From: Jeotgalicoccus sp.
GTDB taxonomy: Bacteria; Bacillota; Bacilli; Staphylococcales; Salinicoccaceae
Length of the DNA stretch: 64,000 bases
Direction: 5' to 3'
Assembly: GCA_003513765.1 (NCBI GenBank)
Contig: DONT01000001.1
Span: 378,378-442,377, forward strand
Shown here: one piece after another, positions 30,901 through 39,393 of the stretch
Layout: the number at the start of each line of letters is the position of its first letter
Position numbering within the stretch: position 1 is the stretch's first letter
Translations under genes and position numbers: made by a program
Notes under the pieces: model-generated
Database searches by the model: none
What the model saw: only the letters and a program-made list of their open reading frames with translations
Told to the model about the DNA's origin: nothing

Positions 30901-31041
30901 ACTTCGGTGGCGCGCACCCACATATTCTGTGCCACCGAAATTCCACGGTGGCGCGCATCCTCACATTCTGTGCCACTGAGATTCCACGGTGGCGCGCGCT
31001 CACATATTCCGTGCCACCGAAAACCTACGGTGACGCGCGCC
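30901..31041. repeat. 41-nt tandem hairpin repeats, three units plus a partial fourth
   Basis: CGGTGG/CGGTGA starts at 30905, 30946, 30987 and 31028, exactly 41 nt apart. In each complete unit CGGTGGC (positions 1-7) can pair with GCCACCG or a one-base variant (positions 27-33). The loop is rich in GCGC. Sequence differs from the other two arrays, but period and hairpin layout are the same. The rest of 30819-30900 shows no gene or clear structure. Confidence 0.9.
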
Positions 31042-31066
31042 AAACCCACCACCTCAAAATCCCCAT

Positions 31067-31098
31067 AAAAAATAGCCACCAAGTAAACTTGGTGACTA
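31067..31098 (-). terminator. Terminator of 6S RNA
   Basis: TAGYCACCAAGT paired with ACTTGGTGRCTA (31073-31098), followed on the minus strand by six T. Confidence 0.88.
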
Positions 31099-31257
31099 CC
31101 GAAATACCCAACGTAAGCCGTGTGTTACAGTTGATTATTTTGGCCTGCTATTTGCAGGTGGGTGCCCTGTTTCCGACTCCAAACGTCCTACTTCGTACAT
31201 AGGCTTGTTTTTTGAAGGAAAACCAATTAAGCTCCCGATAAAAAAAGTGTTAGGTCA
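31067..31257 (-). ncRNA. ssrS: 6S RNA (SsrS)
   Basis: No protein frame fits this segment, but its position between rarA and aspS is the usual one for 6S RNA in Bacillales. The putative 5' end ACCTAAC (31255 to 31249) pairs over 7 bp with GTTGGGT (31112 to 31106). TTGGTT and AATCAA pair further in. The centre holds small hairpins (CCTA..TAGG and CCTGCaaataGCAGG). This long irregular duplex of about 190 nt is the 6S shape that mimics an open promoter. A terminator forms its 3' end. Ends are approximate and the fold was drawn by eye. Confidence 0.8.
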
Positions 31258-31354
31258 AAATATAAGTCAACACATCACGTACTCTTCAGATATTTCTATT
31301 AACCTTATAATAACACATATATTTGAGATGTAAACTAAAAAGTATGAAAGCGCT

Positions 31355-32050
31355 TTAAAATACTTGGCAGACATCTATATGACAGTTCTCGCAGTTGATT
31401 AAATGACGCAATTTATCCATGTCGTGAATCGTAATAATTTTCTGTTCGACAGAGATTACGCCCTCTCTTTTCAAATCCCCGAGCAGTCTGTTAACCACTT
31501 CTCTCGATGTCCCGGAGATCAGACCCAATTCCTGATTTGTAATCTTCGTTGTAATGCGGATGCCTTCCGGCACCTTTTCCCCAAATGAATTCGACAGCCT
31601 GATTAAATTCGAAGACAGCGCTCCGAGCTTGCCGTACATTACATTGTCGCGGATTTTAGTAATAGCACGCTGACGGTCGATTTCCATCCAGTGCATCCAT
31701 TCTGTCTTTACACTCTCATTATCCAGCACCAGTCCTTCAAATTCTTTTTGAGGCAGCCGGCACACCGTAACATCCGTTTTAGCTTTCGCAGATGCGGTAT
31801 GCGCCTTCGGTCCGCAAAAGAGTGTGACCGCTCCGAAGATACCCTTCTCTTTCAAAAAATTGGTAGCGAGTTCAGAACCCTCTTCCTGCATTCTGCTGAT
31901 AAAAACCTGTCCTTTTTGAACAGTATAAATATATGCAGTCGGATCGCCCGGATGATAAATAAACTCACCCTTTTTAAACGATATGCTGTTGCCGTTCTGT
32001 TCAATCAGGCTGATGAGCTGTTCAGGGTAAAAGATGGTTTTATTAGTCAT
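31355..32050 (-). CDS. fnr: Fnr, oxygen-sensing Crp/Fnr regulator with C-terminal iron-sulfur site
   Basis: A 231-residue regulator. A cyclic-nucleotide-binding-type sensor fold (about 15-130) is followed by a winged helix-turn-helix (about 168-205, recognition GTSREVVNRLL). The C-terminus has Cys220, Cys223 and Cys228. That 3/5 spacing is the one of Bacillus subtilis Fnr, whose [4Fe-4S] cluster is bound by three C-terminal cysteines and one Asp; Asp135 here is close to the expected place. The ATG at 32050 follows GGAGGAG and is preferred to upstream starts. It is divergent from the cytochrome oxidase operon, with an Fnr-type box between them. Confidence 0.85.
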   Translation of the reverse strand: MTNKTIFYPEQLISLIEQNGNSISFKKGEFIYHPGDPTAYIYTVQKGQVFISRMQEEGSELATNFLKEKGIFGAVTLFCGPKAHTASAKAKTDVTVCRLPQKEFEGLVLDNESVKTEWMHWMEIDRQRAITKIRDNVMYGKLGALSSNLIRLSNSFGEKVPEGIRITTKITNQELGLISGTSREVVNRLLGDLKREGVISVEQKIITIHDMDKLRHLINCENCHIDVCQVF

Positions 32051-32090
32051 AGTCCGCTCCTCCGTCATTTTATTATATATTATCACAAAG

Positions 32091-32106
32091 TGTGATATTT
32101 ATCACT
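32091..32106. promoter_or_regulatory. Fnr box between fnr and the ba3 oxidase operon
   Basis: TGTGATATTTATCACT matches the Crp/Fnr consensus TGTGA-N6-TCACA at nine of ten positions. Its centre (32098.5) is 41.5 nt before the start predicted from a -10-like TACAAT at 32128-32133, the classic class II activator position for the oxidase operon. On the other strand it overlaps the -35 area of a candidate fnr promoter (TATAAT, 32077 to 32072), which would allow autoregulation. Confidence 0.65.
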
Positions 32107-32170
32107 TTTTTCCAAGTGAATCTAATCTACAATTTACCTATACAAATCGTTTGGAAAAGAAGGTGAAATC

Positions 32171-32335
32171 ATGACTGAAGAAAAGGAAAAAATAAAAGTG
32201 GAAAAAGAAAAGCATGATGAAGATAATCATCACAAGCTTGATTTGCGCGGTACTTTTATGATGGTTATGGCAATTGGCGGACTGATGCTTCTAAGCTGGT
32301 TCGGGGCATTTATATTATTTATGGAAAGGATGTAA
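32171..32335 (+). CDS. Cytochrome c oxidase subunit IIa-like small protein
   Basis: A 54-residue protein. A charged N-terminus rich in Lys, Glu and His (residues 1-25) precedes one transmembrane helix (about 28-50, with MVMAIGGLMLLSWFGAFILF). This layout and the place just before subunit II match the small subunit IIa of ba3-type oxidases. AAGGTG sits seven bases before the ATG. It ends 11 nt before subunit II. Confidence 0.85.
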   Translation: MTEEKEKIKVEKEKHDEDNHHKLDLRGTFMMVMAIGGLMLLSWFGAFILFMERM

Positions 32336-32346
32336 GGTGAACTGAT

Positions 32347-32838
32347 ATGCATAAATACGAAAAGATATGGATTTCTTTAGGAACGGCTTCTCTTGCAATA
32401 TTTTTAATTATTTTAGGTATTTCAGCTGTTCACGGCGGACATACGCCGGCTGCAAGCGGAATTGAAACAATTCATCCTGAACACATCCGGGAAGATGCAC
32501 GGTTTAGTGAACCGGGACTGAAAGCAGCAACTGAAGGCGATCATGATTATGATCTGTACTTTATTGCCAGTGCTTTTATGTACGAACCGGGCGAAGTCGA
32601 AATTCCTGCAGGTTCTACCGTAAAAATACACGTGACCAGCCCTGATGTTGTTCACGGTTTTCAGGTGGTCGGCACGAACATTAACATGATGGCAGAACCG
32701 GGTTTAATTTCTACATATGAAATGACTTTTGACGACCCCGGCGAACATCTTATTGTCTGTAATGAATATTGCGGAGTCGGCCATACAGATATGACGTCGA
32801 CGCTGAAAGTAGTAAAAGGAGGTACGGATAATGAGTAA
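32347..32838 (+). CDS. ba3-type cytochrome c oxidase subunit II
   Basis: Carries the CuA electron-entry site of the terminal oxidase. One N-terminal membrane helix (about 8-28) is followed by a cupredoxin domain facing outward. The CuA ligands are complete: His103, then Cys138, Glu140, Cys142, His146 and Met149 in CNEYCGVGHTDM. At 163 residues it is the short single-helix form typical of ba3 oxidases. Overlaps subunit I by 8 nt. Confidence 0.93.
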   Translation: MHKYEKIWISLGTASLAIFLIILGISAVHGGHTPAASGIETIHPEHIREDARFSEPGLKAATEGDHDYDLYFIASAFMYEPGEVEIPAGSTVKIHVTSPDVVHGFQVVGTNINMMAEPGLISTYEMTFDDPGEHLIVCNEYCGVGHTDMTSTLKVVKGGTDNE

Positions 32839-34507
32839 CTATACCGGTTCTGAAATTTTCTCAAGTAAAACAAGAGTAAATCCGAAAGACGGAAAACTCG
32901 TCTTAGCCAACATGTTCTGGGTCGCTTTTGCTTTATTAATCGGCGGTACTGCCGGTCTCTTGCAGACCCTCGTCCGTTCCGGTCATTTTGAACTGCCGTT
33001 TGGCATTGGCTACTACCAGCTGTTAACACTGCACGGAGTAATCCTTGCACTCGTAATGACTTTCTTTTTCATAATGGGATTCCAGATTGCAGCCTTATCA
33101 AGAACTGCAGGAGCACTGAACGATAAAGAGCGCATGCTCGGCTGGATTGGTTTCTTTGTAATGACAGTCGGAACCTTAATGTCCGCTGCAATGATCGCAA
33201 TGAATGAAGCCTCTGTTTTATATACATTTTACGCACCGCTGCAGGCGCATGTTATCCATTACATCGGTCTGACTCTCGTTATTGTCGGCACATGGATTTC
33301 AGTTGCCGGCCAGCTGATGAGATACTTCAGATGGCGTAAAGAAAACAAAGGACAAAAGACACCGCTCTTAAGCTATATGACTGCAATTAACAATGTCATG
33401 TGGATTGTGTGTACTATCGGTGTCGCGAGCACTGTACTGTTCCAATTTATTCCATGGTCACTCGGCTGGGTTGAAACAATAAACATTACACTGAGCCGTA
33501 CGCTGTTCTGGTACTTCGGTCATCCGCTTGTATACTTCTGGCTGCTGCCTGCCTACATGGTCTGGTATGCAATCATTCCAAAAGTATTAGGTACAAAAGG
33601 ATTTTCCGATAATCTTGCACGCTTATCATTTGTGCTGTTCCTATTCTTCAGTATTCCTGTCGGAATTCACCATCAGCTTGTGGATCCGGGAATCGATGCA
33701 TTCTGGAAAGGACTGCAGGTCGTTCTGACATTTATGGTTATTATTCCGTCACTGATGACTGCCTTCAGCATGTTCGCTGTATTTGAAACATACGGACGGA
33801 AACAAGGAGCTGCAGGATTGCTCGACTGGTTTAAGAAACTTCCCTGGACAGACGCGCGTTTCGTACTTGTCTTTATCGGAATGCTGTTTTTCATTCCGGG
33901 CGGACTTGGCGGTATTATTAACGCCTCCGGCCAGATGAACCAGCTGGTACATAACACGATATGGATTGTCGGACACTTCCATATTACTGTCGGTGCACCG
34001 GTTATACTGACTTACTTTGCTGCGATGCTGTTCCTGCTGCCGCATATTACGGGGAGAAAAATTGATAAAATCGCTAACAGACTCGGCTTATTCCTCGCCT
34101 ACACCTGGGCACTCGGCATGGGAATCATGTCACTGGCAATGCACTGGGCCGGCCTTCGCGGCGCACCAAGACGCTCTACATATTCGGAGTACGGCGGAGC
34201 TGAAATTGCCAATGAATGGATTACCTATCAGGTCATGCAGGCTGTCGGCGGCTCATTCCTGTTTATTGCAATCATCATTGCGATACTGATGTTCCTGAAA
34301 TTGATTACCGGACCTAAAACTGCGGAGCCTGAAGAATTCCCTGTCGCAATGTTTATGGATCAGGATGCACCTGTCGTGAAATGGGTGGAAAACTGGAGAC
34401 TGTTAATCATTATTACTGTATTCCTTATTTTAATCGCTTATACAGTACCGATTACGCAGATGTTTACAGAAAACATACCGGGAGCCAAAGGCTTTAAGCT
34501 CTGGTAA
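32831..34507 (+). CDS. ba3-type cytochrome c oxidase subunit I
   Basis: Haem-copper oxidase core subunit that reduces oxygen and pumps protons. About 13 membrane helices are visible in 558 residues. Family marks are LTLHGVILALVMTFF (a haem ligand), FWYFGHPLVYFWLLPAY (CuB ligand with the Tyr), HHQLVDPG, and VGHFHITVGA with the two later haem ligands. The low-complexity of proton-channel acids fits the B-type family. GGAGG upstream overlaps the subunit II end, so the two are coupled. Confidence 0.94.
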   Translation: MSNYTGSEIFSSKTRVNPKDGKLVLANMFWVAFALLIGGTAGLLQTLVRSGHFELPFGIGYYQLLTLHGVILALVMTFFFIMGFQIAALSRTAGALNDKERMLGWIGFFVMTVGTLMSAAMIAMNEASVLYTFYAPLQAHVIHYIGLTLVIVGTWISVAGQLMRYFRWRKENKGQKTPLLSYMTAINNVMWIVCTIGVASTVLFQFIPWSLGWVETINITLSRTLFWYFGHPLVYFWLLPAYMVWYAIIPKVLGTKGFSDNLARLSFVLFLFFSIPVGIHHQLVDPGIDAFWKGLQVVLTFMVIIPSLMTAFSMFAVFETYGRKQGAAGLLDWFKKLPWTDARFVLVFIGMLFFIPGGLGGIINASGQMNQLVHNTIWIVGHFHITVGAPVILTYFAAMLFLLPHITGRKIDKIANRLGLFLAYTWALGMGIMSLAMHWAGLRGAPRRSTYSEYGGAEIANEWITYQVMQAVGGSFLFIAIIIAILMFLKLITGPKTAEPEEFPVAMFMDQDAPVVKWVENWRLLIIITVFLILIAYTVPITQMFTENIPGAKGFKLW

Positions 34508-34517
34508 ACTTCAAATT

Positions 34518-34548
34518 AAAAAACACTGGTATTATACCAGTGTTTTTT
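34518..34548. terminator. Bidirectional terminator, oxidase operon and ywaF-like gene
   Basis: AAAAAACACTGGT pairs with ACCAGTGTTTTTT (34518-34530 and 34536-34548). The last codons and stop of the convergent ywaF-like gene lie inside the stem. Confidence 0.88.
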
Positions 34549-35245
34549 CTTTTTCTTCAGGTTTTTCTTTTTTTGCTTCAATCAAATTAATTATGAGTCT
34601 GATAATCAATGCAACGACGATAAAACCGATGGCAATTCCGAACATATTCAAGAAGAAGTACACCGGGTCGCTTAGGTCATGCATAAACGGTCTGTCTTCA
34701 GTATAGAAGTAGTTGCTGCCGATAGCGTTGTTCAAGAGCTGCATACCAGTTAAGTAAACAGCAAATAATACTGCGGACTGGAATGCGCCTCTAAAGGACG
34801 GCACAAAGCCGTTTGTGAAATATCGAATAATGGGATAGACAATAATTAAACTGTGAAGCATAAAGAATGAAACACCCAGCATGTGCAGTGCCGGAGATAT
34901 CCCGACAGGATATATAAATGATGCATATGCAAATAATCCAAAATAAAAAATTACCTGATCCAGCCATTTCTGTTTAACGAAAAATTGAATAATGATTAAA
35001 TAGCACACTACTCTGCAAATATGCAGCGGCAGTGAATCTGTTACTGTAAACTCACCGACTATAACGTAATAACTGACACTTACGATTCGCTGAACTACAG
35101 CAAAAATCAGTACACCGAGCATTACATGCCAGGGATTTTCTTTAATCTGATGGTTAAACCTAAACATTAAAAATAAAATAATTGATATACCAAGCAGATA
35201 AATCACATGGTTGTAATCTCCTATTTGTACCATCTGTGCGATCAA
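34532..35245 (-). CDS. YwaF-like integral membrane protein (TIGR02206 type), possible frameshifted start
   Basis: A 237-residue protein with about seven membrane helices, of the TIGR02206/YwaF type; function unknown. The frame can open only at TTG 35245, which has no ribosome site. A strong AAGGAGG (35264-35270) lies five bases before an ATG at 35258, but that ATG is out of frame by one. Removing one T from the TTT within codons 4-5 would give MQSFLIAQMVQ and join the two. So either a 1-nt insertion has damaged the start or initiation is unusual. Confidence 0.75.
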   Translation of the reverse strand: MIAQMVQIGDYNHVIYLLGISIILFLMFRFNHQIKENPWHVMLGVLIFAVVQRIVSVSYYVIVGEFTVTDSLPLHICRVVCYLIIIQFFVKQKWLDQVIFYFGLFAYASFIYPVGISPALHMLGVSFFMLHSLIIVYPIIRYFTNGFVPSFRGAFQSAVLFAVYLTGMQLLNNAIGSNYFYTEDRPFMHDLSDPVYFFLNMFGIAIGFIVVALIIRLIINLIEAKKEKPEEKEKTLV

Positions 35246-35276
35246 GAAATGACTGCATAGGCGCCTCCTTCAAAAT

Positions 35277-35313
35277 AAAAAAAGATAAACTAAGATTTTA
35301 CAATCTTAGTTTA
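35277..35313 (-). terminator. Rho-independent terminator of hisS-aspS
   Basis: Perfect 12-bp inverted repeat TAAACTAAGATT/AATCTTAGTTTA (35286-35297 and 35302-35313), followed on the minus strand by a run of T. Confidence 0.9.
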
Positions 35314-35323
35314 CCTAATTCTC

Positions 35324-37087
35324 TTAGTCTTTTTCAACTTCCACGTCTATATGCAGTTCTTTTAACTGTGCGGCGGATACGTCCGACGGTGCATTCATCA
35401 TCAAATCACTCGCATTTTGTGTTTTAGGGAATGCGATAACGTCGCGGATATTATCCGAACCGGTTAAGAGCATTACAAAACGGTCAAGACCGTAAGCAAT
35501 TCCGCCGTGCGGCGGTGCGCCGTACTGGAATGCTTCGATCAGGAAGCCAAACTGGCTGTCTCGTTCTTCATCAGTGAAACCGAGTGCTCTGAACATTCTC
35601 TCCTGCAGTTCAGCATCACTGATACGGATAGAGCCGCCGCCAAGTTCATAACCGTTTAAGACGATATCATATGCATTCGCTTTAACTTCATGCGGTGCAG
35701 TTTCCAGCTTGTCGATATCTTCTTTTTTCGGTGAAGTAAACGGATGGTGCGCTGCAAAATAGCGGCCGAGATCTTCATCGTATTCGAATAGCGGCCAGTC
35801 AGTCACCCAGATAAAGTTAAACTGCTCCTTGTCTGTTAAACCAAGGTCTTTACCAAGTTTGTTGCGCAGGTTGCCGAGTGCCGCATGTACTACAGAGTCT
35901 TTATCTGCAACGAATAATACAAGATCATCAGTTTTCAGAGAAAGTGTTTCTGACAGTTCCTGTTTCTTCTCATCGTCGAAGAATTTAGCAATTGGTCCCT
36001 GTAAACCTTCTTCGTTCACTTTCAGCCACGCAAGTCCTTTTGCTCCGTAGTTTTTCACGAACGCTTCAAGCTTGTCGATATCTTTACGTGAATAATCAGG
36101 CGCAGCACCTTCTACAACAATCGCCTTAACAGAACCGCCTGATTCAACAGCTGCTTTAAATACTTTAAAGTCAACAGTGCTGCTGAATTCGTTTAAGTTC
36201 TGAAGTTCCAGTCCAAAGCGCGTATCCGGCTTATCTACACCGTAGCGTGCCATTGCATCGTCATAAGTAATGCGCGGAAACGGTGCAGGAATGTCGAGAT
36301 CTTTAACGGTCTTCATCACGTATTGAATCAGACGTTCGTTCATCTCGATAATATCTTCCTGATCGGTAAATGATTTCTCAATATCGATTTGTGTAAACTC
36401 AGGCTGTCTGTCAGCACGGAGGTCCTCATCGCGGAAACATTTTACAATCTGGTAGTAGCGTTCCATGCCCGACAGCATTAACAGCTGCTTGTAAATTTGC
36501 GGAGACTGCGGCAAGGCGTAAAATTCTCCCGGGTGAACACGTGACGGTACCAGATAGTCACGCGCACCTTCAGGTGTCGATTTAGACAGTACAGGTGTTT
36601 CAATATCCATGAAATCTTCCTGTGCTAAAAAGTCCCGGACAGCTTTATTAATTTTAGAACGTGTTTTTAAAATACTCTGCAGTTTTGGACGGCGTAAATC
36701 AATATAGCGGTATTTTAGACGCGTATCTTCATTAATATTATCGTCACTTACTTGGAATGGCGGTGTTTTAGCTTTCGCCAGAATTTCAATTTCCTCAGCA
36801 TAAACTTCTATTTCACCGGATTCAATATTTTTGTTAATTTGTTTTTCGTCACGTTTTTTAACAGTACCTTTAATATCCACTACAAATTCCGTACGGATTT
36901 TATCGGCAATCGTTAACGCTTCTTCTGATACGTCAGGGTTAAAGACAACCTGGATCAGTCCATTCTTATCTCTTAAATCGATAAAAATCAATCCGCCAAG
37001 GTCACGTCTTTTTTGTACCCAGCCCTGCAGATGAACTGACTCTTCAACTTTATCCATAGTCACTTCATTGGAATATATTCTTGTCAT
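35324..37087 (-). CDS. aspS: Aspartyl-tRNA synthetase
   Basis: Class II synthetase of the bacterial type. An N-terminal OB domain ([23 protein letters not shown]) is followed by the catalytic core with [18 protein letters not shown] (motif 2), the bacterial GAD insertion, and [14 protein letters not shown] (motif 3). The length of 587 residues is standard. It abuts hisS with no gap, and both are under the T-box upstream of hisS. Confidence 0.97.
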   Translation of the reverse strand: MTRIYSNEVTMDKVEESVHLQGWVQKRRDLGGLIFIDLRDKNGLIQVVFNPDVSEEALTIADKIRTEFVVDIKGTVKKRDEKQINKNIESGEIEVYAEEIEILAKAKTPPFQVSDDNINEDTRLKYRYIDLRRPKLQSILKTRSKINKAVRDFLAQEDFMDIETPVLSKSTPEGARDYLVPSRVHPGEFYALPQSPQIYKQLLMLSGMERYYQIVKCFRDEDLRADRQPEFTQIDIEKSFTDQEDIIEMNERLIQYVMKTVKDLDIPAPFPRITYDDAMARYGVDKPDTRFGLELQNLNEFSSTVDFKVFKAAVESGGSVKAIVVEGAAPDYSRKDIDKLEAFVKNYGAKGLAWLKVNEEGLQGPIAKFFDDEKKQELSETLSLKTDDLVLFVADKDSVVHAALGNLRNKLGKDLGLTDKEQFNFIWVTDWPLFEYDEDLGRYFAAHHPFTSPKKEDIDKLETAPHEVKANAYDIVLNGYELGGGSIRISDAELQERMFRALGFTDEERDSQFGFLIEAFQYGAPPHGGIAYGLDRFVMLLTGSDNIRDVIAFPKTQNASDLMMNAPSDVSAAQLKELHIDVEVEKD

Positions 37088-38350
37088 CTACATTTCCTCC
37101 AGTGTCTTAATTATTTCTTCAAATGATAATTTCTCTGCTTCGCCTGTCGTCATTTCTTTTAAATCTGCAGACTGGCTGTTCAGCTCATCGTCACCGAGCA
37201 CGATAGTATACCGCGCTTTCTTTCTGTCAGCATCTTTCATCTGTGCTTTCAGTTTGCGGTTTTCGTAGTCCATATCGGCACTGATTCCGCGGGCTCGCAA
37301 TTTGTGAAGCAGTGTACCTGCAGTATCACGTGCTTCATCAGTCATTGTGCAGACATAAATATCGATGCCTTTATCTTCAGGAATTTCTATGCCTTCTGCT
37401 TCAAGTGCAAGGAGCAGACGCTCAATGCTTAAAGCAAAGCCGATTCCAGTCTTATCAGGACCATCAATCATCTCTAAGAGACCATTGTAGCGTCCCCCGC
37501 CGCATAATGTCGTAATGGCGCCGAAGCCTTCAGCATCGCTCATCAGCTCAAAAGCAGTGTGCGTATAATAGTCGAGTCCGCGTACGAGGTTGTAATCCAC
37601 TTCGTATTTAATATCCAAGTCGTCAAGTTTTGACTTAACCGTTTCAAAGTATTCTTTTGACTCATCATTTAAATAATCATAAATACGCGGGGCTGATTTA
37701 ACAAGCTCGTGATCGCGGTCCTTTTTACAGTCGAGAATACGCATTGGGTTTGAATCAATGCGCGTCTGGCAGTCGTGACAGAACTCATCGATACGCGGAG
37801 AAAAGTGCTCTACGAGCGCTTTATTATATTGTGTTCTGCTGTCAATGTCACCGATAGAGTTAATGACAAGCTTCAGATTCTTAAGGCCGAAAGACTGGTA
37901 TATGTGCATCAGCATGCTTAGAATTTCTACGTCGATCAGCGGATCTTCAACACCAATTGCCTCTACGCCGAACTGTACAAATTGACGATATCGGCCTTTT
38001 TGTTTACGTTCATAACGGAACATCGGTGCTACATAAAATAACTTAACCGGCTGTTCCACATTGTGCTGCATTTTATTTTCAATATAGCTGCGGGCTACCG
38101 GTGCAGTTCCTTCCGGACGCAGTGTTAAGCTGCGGTCCCCTTTATCCTGAAATGTATACATTTCTTTATTTACGATATCCGTTGAGCCGCCCACTGCTCT
38201 GACAAACAGATCAGTTGATTCGAACATCGGTGTGCGGATTTCATCGTAGTTATAATTTTTCGCAATTTCTTGAAGTTTTTTCTCGATAAACTGCCACTTA
38301 TATGACTCTTTCGGCAGTATATCCTGTGTGCCTCTCGGTACCTGTATCAT
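37088..38350 (-). CDS. hisS: Histidyl-tRNA synthetase
   Basis: Class II synthetase of 420 residues. Visible signatures are IQVPRGTQDILP at the N-terminus, RPEGTAPVARSY, FRYERKQKGRYRQFVQ (motif 2), LVRGLDYYTHTAFE and GGGRYNGLLE. I chose the ATG at 38350, preceded by AGGAGTG. A longer open frame reaches 38446 but runs through the T-box terminator and is not coding. Confidence 0.97.
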   Translation of the reverse strand: MIQVPRGTQDILPKESYKWQFIEKKLQEIAKNYNYDEIRTPMFESTDLFVRAVGGSTDIVNKEMYTFQDKGDRSLTLRPEGTAPVARSYIENKMQHNVEQPVKLFYVAPMFRYERKQKGRYRQFVQFGVEAIGVEDPLIDVEILSMLMHIYQSFGLKNLKLVINSIGDIDSRTQYNKALVEHFSPRIDEFCHDCQTRIDSNPMRILDCKKDRDHELVKSAPRIYDYLNDESKEYFETVKSKLDDLDIKYEVDYNLVRGLDYYTHTAFELMSDAEGFGAITTLCGGGRYNGLLEMIDGPDKTGIGFALSIERLLLALEAEGIEIPEDKGIDIYVCTMTDEARDTAGTLLHKLRARGISADMDYENRKLKAQMKDADRKKARYTIVLGDDELNSQSADLKEMTTGEAEKLSFEEIIKTLEEM

Positions 38351-38371
38351 AATTATCACTCCTGAATTTTT

Positions 38372-38597
38372 ATAAAAATAAAATCCCTTATACCGAAAAA
38401 CGGTATAAGGGACGAAATGGTCGTGTTGCCACCCTAAGTTCAGCACAAAAAGTGCTCTCTATTACAGATAACGGCTGTGACCGCTGTATATACAGCTTCT
38501 GACTGCGAAGTGTCGGCAAATATCATTTGAAGTATTCACTTTCAGCCATGGTGAATTTCTCTGTGTCTCATTATTGATATTCTCTTCGTTAAGAAGT
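38372..38597 (-). promoter_or_regulatory. T-box riboswitch for hisS-aspS with overlapping GAC/CAC specifier
   Basis: The T-box core AGGGTGGCAACACG is at 38422-38435. The terminator stem TCCCTTATACCG/CGGTATAAGGGA (38384-38412) is followed by T-rich sequence. Stem I can close with CGAAG (38588 to 38584) and CTTCG (38520 to 38516), and GAATATC pairs with GATATTT above. The intervening loop reads GACAC: GAC (Asp, 38524 to 38522) followed by A, overlapping CAC (His, 38522 to 38520). Asp and His are exactly the amino acids of the two downstream genes. Confidence 0.92.
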
Positions 38598-38625
38598 AAA
38601 TGTATTAAGTTGAATTATTCTCTTT

Positions 38626-38654
38626 ATAATAGTCAGATTGCTTATCTTTGTCAA
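38626..38654 (-). promoter_or_regulatory. Sigma-A promoter of the hisS-aspS leader
   Basis: TTGACA (38654 to 38649) and TATTAT (38631 to 38626) with 17-nt spacing, one base from the end of the amidase gene. Confidence 0.85.
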
Positions 38655-38655
38655 G

Positions 38656-39393
38656 CTAACGAGTTAAATAACTGTCTATACCTTCCATAATTGCCGTAAC
38701 CATTTCGCCCTGATATTCTTTCTGATTTAAAATATAATCATCGAACTCATTACTTAAGTAGCCAAGTTCAATTAATACTCCCGGATAATCGAGCTGCCAG
38801 ACCACCTGGTATTCCATGACCTGATTGCCGCGGTTATACAAAAGTGAATACTCATCGAGCGCAGCATTTAAATGCTTGCCGAACTCTTCCTGGTTCGGAT
38901 AAGTATAAAATGTCGTAAATCCTGAGATTGCAGGGTCATCAAATGCATCACTGTGCAGACTGATGAATAAATCCGCTTCGACTTTACGATCGTCGAGACT
39001 GACCGTTTCATCCGCTCCGCGGGTCATAATGACTTCGGCACCCGCTGCAGTCAGCTGACTCTCAAGCTGTGATGCGATTGAGAACACAACATGGTCTTCA
39101 TCTTCGCCGTATTTGCTCGGTGCACCGGGATCATCCCCGCCGTGTCCCGGATCAAGTGCCACTGTAGTGCCGCTGAAATCATAGTTTACAGTTTCTTCAT
39201 TATCTGTGAAGTCCATAGTAATTAATTCTTCGGGTTCATGTATGACATTTTTATAAACGTAAACCGAAATCAGCACTATACTAAGCGCAATGAATATAAA
39301 AAAGAGCGGTTTAATGTACAAATGTTTTTTGTACTTAAGAAAATAACCGATTGCTTCCGCAGTTTTTTTGAAGATTGATTTAAGTGAATCCAT
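38656..39393 (-). CDS. N-acetylmuramoyl-L-alanine amidase (Amidase_3)
   Basis: Cleaves the amide bond between MurNAc and the stem peptide. One membrane helix lies near residues 28-48, then a short linker and the zinc amidase domain. Zinc and catalytic residues appear in VALDPGHGGDDPG, ISLHSDAFDD and LIELGYLSNEFDD. No SH3 or LysM domain is present, so the membrane helix is the only visible anchor. It overlaps dtd by 1 nt. B. subtilis CwlD and staphylococcal relatives of this type are possible names; I do not choose one. Confidence 0.92.
   Translation of the reverse strand: MDSLKSIFKKTAEAIGYFLKYKKHLYIKPLFFIFIALSIVLISVYVYKNVIHEPEELITMDFTDNEETVNYDFSGTTVALDPGHGGDDPGAPSKYGEDEDHVVFSIASQLESQLTAAGAEVIMTRGADETVSLDDRKVEADLFISLHSDAFDDPAISGFTTFYTYPNQEEFGKHLNAALDEYSLLYNRGNQVMEYQVVWQLDYPGVLIELGYLSNEFDDYILNQKEYQGEMVTAIMEGIDSYLTR

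Noticed and set aside
31344..31357. cre-like palindrome TGAAAGCGCTTTAA
   Set aside because: It matches a CcpA site well, but overlaps the fnr stop codon and is not close to any promoter I can place.
38351..38446. N-terminal extension of hisS
   Set aside because: The open frame runs through the T-box terminator stem. The conserved start and the ribosome site are at 38350.
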